A stretch of DNA of 64,000 bases from Bacteroidota bacterium (lineage in GTDB: Bacteria > Bacteroidota > Rhodothermia > Rhodothermales > UBA10348), in NCBI GenBank assembly GCA_029262855.1, contig JAJCYP010000033.1, forward strand, positions 62,001 to 126,000, written 5' to 3'. Each line of letters starts with the position of its first letter. Positions within the stretch are counted from its first letter, which is position 1. Below are positions 63,235 to 64,000 of the stretch, piece after piece. The notes beneath the pieces were generated by a model. It did not search any database, was not told the DNA's origin, and saw nothing but the letters and a program-made list of their open reading frames with translations. The translations under genes were made by a program, and so were the position numbers.

Positions 63235-64000
63235 CGCCTGCCGCCGCGCCCACCGGAACGACCGCCGCCTGAGCTGGAACCGCCGGAGCGTCCACCGCTT
63301 GAGGCGGAACCGCCGGAGCGTCCACCGCCGGAGCGACCTCCCCCCGAGCGTCCGCCGCCGGACCCGCCGCCACCATTTCGGGAGCGACCGGAACGATTCC
63401 CACCCTGGCGGGCACTCGTCTTGGCCCCACCGGATCTGGGAGTCGTGTGGTCAGCGCGCATGCTGGCGATACGGTCCTCGTGGAATCCGTGTCCGCCGTC
63501 TACTTCCACCTTCTGGCTGATGATTTTCTCAATTGCCTGGAGGTACTCGATCTCACCCTCGTCGCAGAAGGAATACGCCATCCCGTCGGCCCCGGCTCTA
63601 GCCGTTCTACCGATGCGGTGGACATAGCTCTCCGGCTCATTCGGGAGGTCAAAGTTGATGACGTGTGAGACGTCGTCAATGTCGATTCCTCTGGACGCAA
63701 TATCCGTCGCGATGAGGGCGCGAACGCCTCCATCCTTGAAGTTCTGCAGTGCCCGCTGGCGAGCCGTCTGAGACTTGTTGCCATGTATGGCGTCACTCTC
63801 GATCCCGCGTTGATTCAGGAACTTCGCGACACGGTTGGCGCCGTGCTTTGTCCGGGTAAATACAATGGCCCGATCGATGTCCGGATCCGAAAAGAGCTCC
63901 TGCAGGAGAGCACGCTTGTTGCTCTTCTCGACGAACATGACGCGCTGCTCGACGCGGTCTGCAGTCTTGGCCTCTGGCTGGATCTCAATACGATCGTAGT
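63231..64000 (-). CDS. RhlE-type DEAD-box RNA helicase, C-terminal part
   Basis: The gene runs off the window: the frame is still open at 64000, where [12 protein letters not shown] leads into the usual RhlE linker. Visible helicase motifs of the second RecA domain include [28 protein letters not shown] and [12 protein letters not shown] (motif VI). The last 55 or so residues are a Gly/Ser/Arg-rich tail (repeats such as [12 protein letters not shown]), probably an RNA-binding RGG-like tail. It is an ATP-dependent RNA helicase in ribosome assembly or cold adaptation; the first RecA domain lies outside. Confidence 0.93.
   Translation of the reverse strand, partial: YDRIEIQPEAKTADRVEQRVMFVEKSNKRALLQELFSDPDIDRAIVFTRTKHGANRVAKFLNQRGIESDAIHGNKSQTARQRALQNFKDGGVRALIATDIASRGIDIDDVSHVINFDLPNEPESYVHRIGRTARAGADGMAYSFCDEGEIEYLQAIEKIISQKVEVDGGHGFHEDRIASMRADHTTPRSGGAKTSARQGGNRSGRSRNGGGGSGGGRSGGGRSGGGRSGGSASSGGRSGGSSSGGGRSGGRGGRR

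Noticed and set aside
1-64000. CRISPR arrays, insertion sequences and phage genes
   Set aside because: No regular short repeats with spacers, no transposase- or integrase-like proteins, and no terminal inverted repeats were recognised.

Overview
This window comes from a GC-rich (around 60% by eye) bacterial chromosome. It most likely belongs to the Bacteroidota/Rhodothermota side of the tree, for example Rhodothermales. Two secreted proteins end in type IX secretion (T9SS) sorting domains. Several gene families typical of that group are present: DUF5777, DUF5916, DUF2911, and a nucleoside-permease/xylose-isomerase-like/DUF1080 cassette. There are many lipoproteins, and few genes show a strong Shine-Dalgarno sequence. 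The placement is inferred from gene content only. No phage, insertion sequence or CRISPR array was seen. Genes are tightly packed, and many neighbours overlap by 4 bp (ATGA or GTGA) or end on shared stop codons.

Layout. 1-12.4 kb: the 3' end of a DnaJ-type co-chaperone, a T9SS beta-propeller protein, typA/bipA, a second T9SS cargo, ruvA-nadE, a penicillin-acylase-family Ntn hydrolase, and aroE with a Rieske oxygenase. 12.5-18.6 kb: glutamate dehydrogenase, a membrane-anchored protein of unknown function, and the B12-dependent ribonucleotide reductase nrdJ. nrdJ has a strong terminator and a hairpin in its leader. 18.6-25 kb: an unknown small protein, then a minus-strand cluster of a membrane protein, the CCA-adding enzyme, a short Gfo/Idh-like protein, gamma-glutamyltransferase and an Asp-box repeat lipoprotein. 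A DUF411 protein is divergent from this cluster. 25-34 kb: the three-gene sugar-type catabolic cassette, a small secreted protein with a clear terminator, a DUF5916 outer-membrane protein, an M20 amidohydrolase, a DoxX protein and a YpfJ-type zinc peptidase.

34-47 kb: a seven-heme TPR lipoprotein, tryptophanase, Ada and a lipid kinase, a histidine-kinase-like protein without the phospho-acceptor His, a TIGR02206 membrane protein, a cytochrome/YceI/DUF5777 operon, DUF2911, and proB-proA. 47-64 kb: two small unknown genes and tRNA-Gln(CTG), a PHB-depolymerase-like esterase, a PlsC acyltransferase, a GH16 laminarinase-like lipoprotein and a SulP transporter. These are followed by a beta-lactamase-family hydrolase, a solitary flagellin with a sigma-28-like promoter, a metzincin-like lipoprotein, a cytochrome c, a TolB-like propeller, an N-acyl-D-amino-acid deacylase, an M14 carboxypeptidase, and the C-terminal part of a RhlE-type helicase.

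Functionally this is mostly housekeeping (translation, DNA repair, dNTP, NAD, proline and shikimate synthesis). It is mixed with a strong exported hydrolase and cytochrome complement, as expected for a marine aerobic heterotroph that degrades peptides and glucans. I found no convincing new multi-gene system. The best leads are the flagellin promoter, the metzincin-like protease, the degenerate kinase, the CX4CH cytochrome/YceI/DUF5777 unit, the mini Gfo/Idh-like protein and the nrdJ leader.
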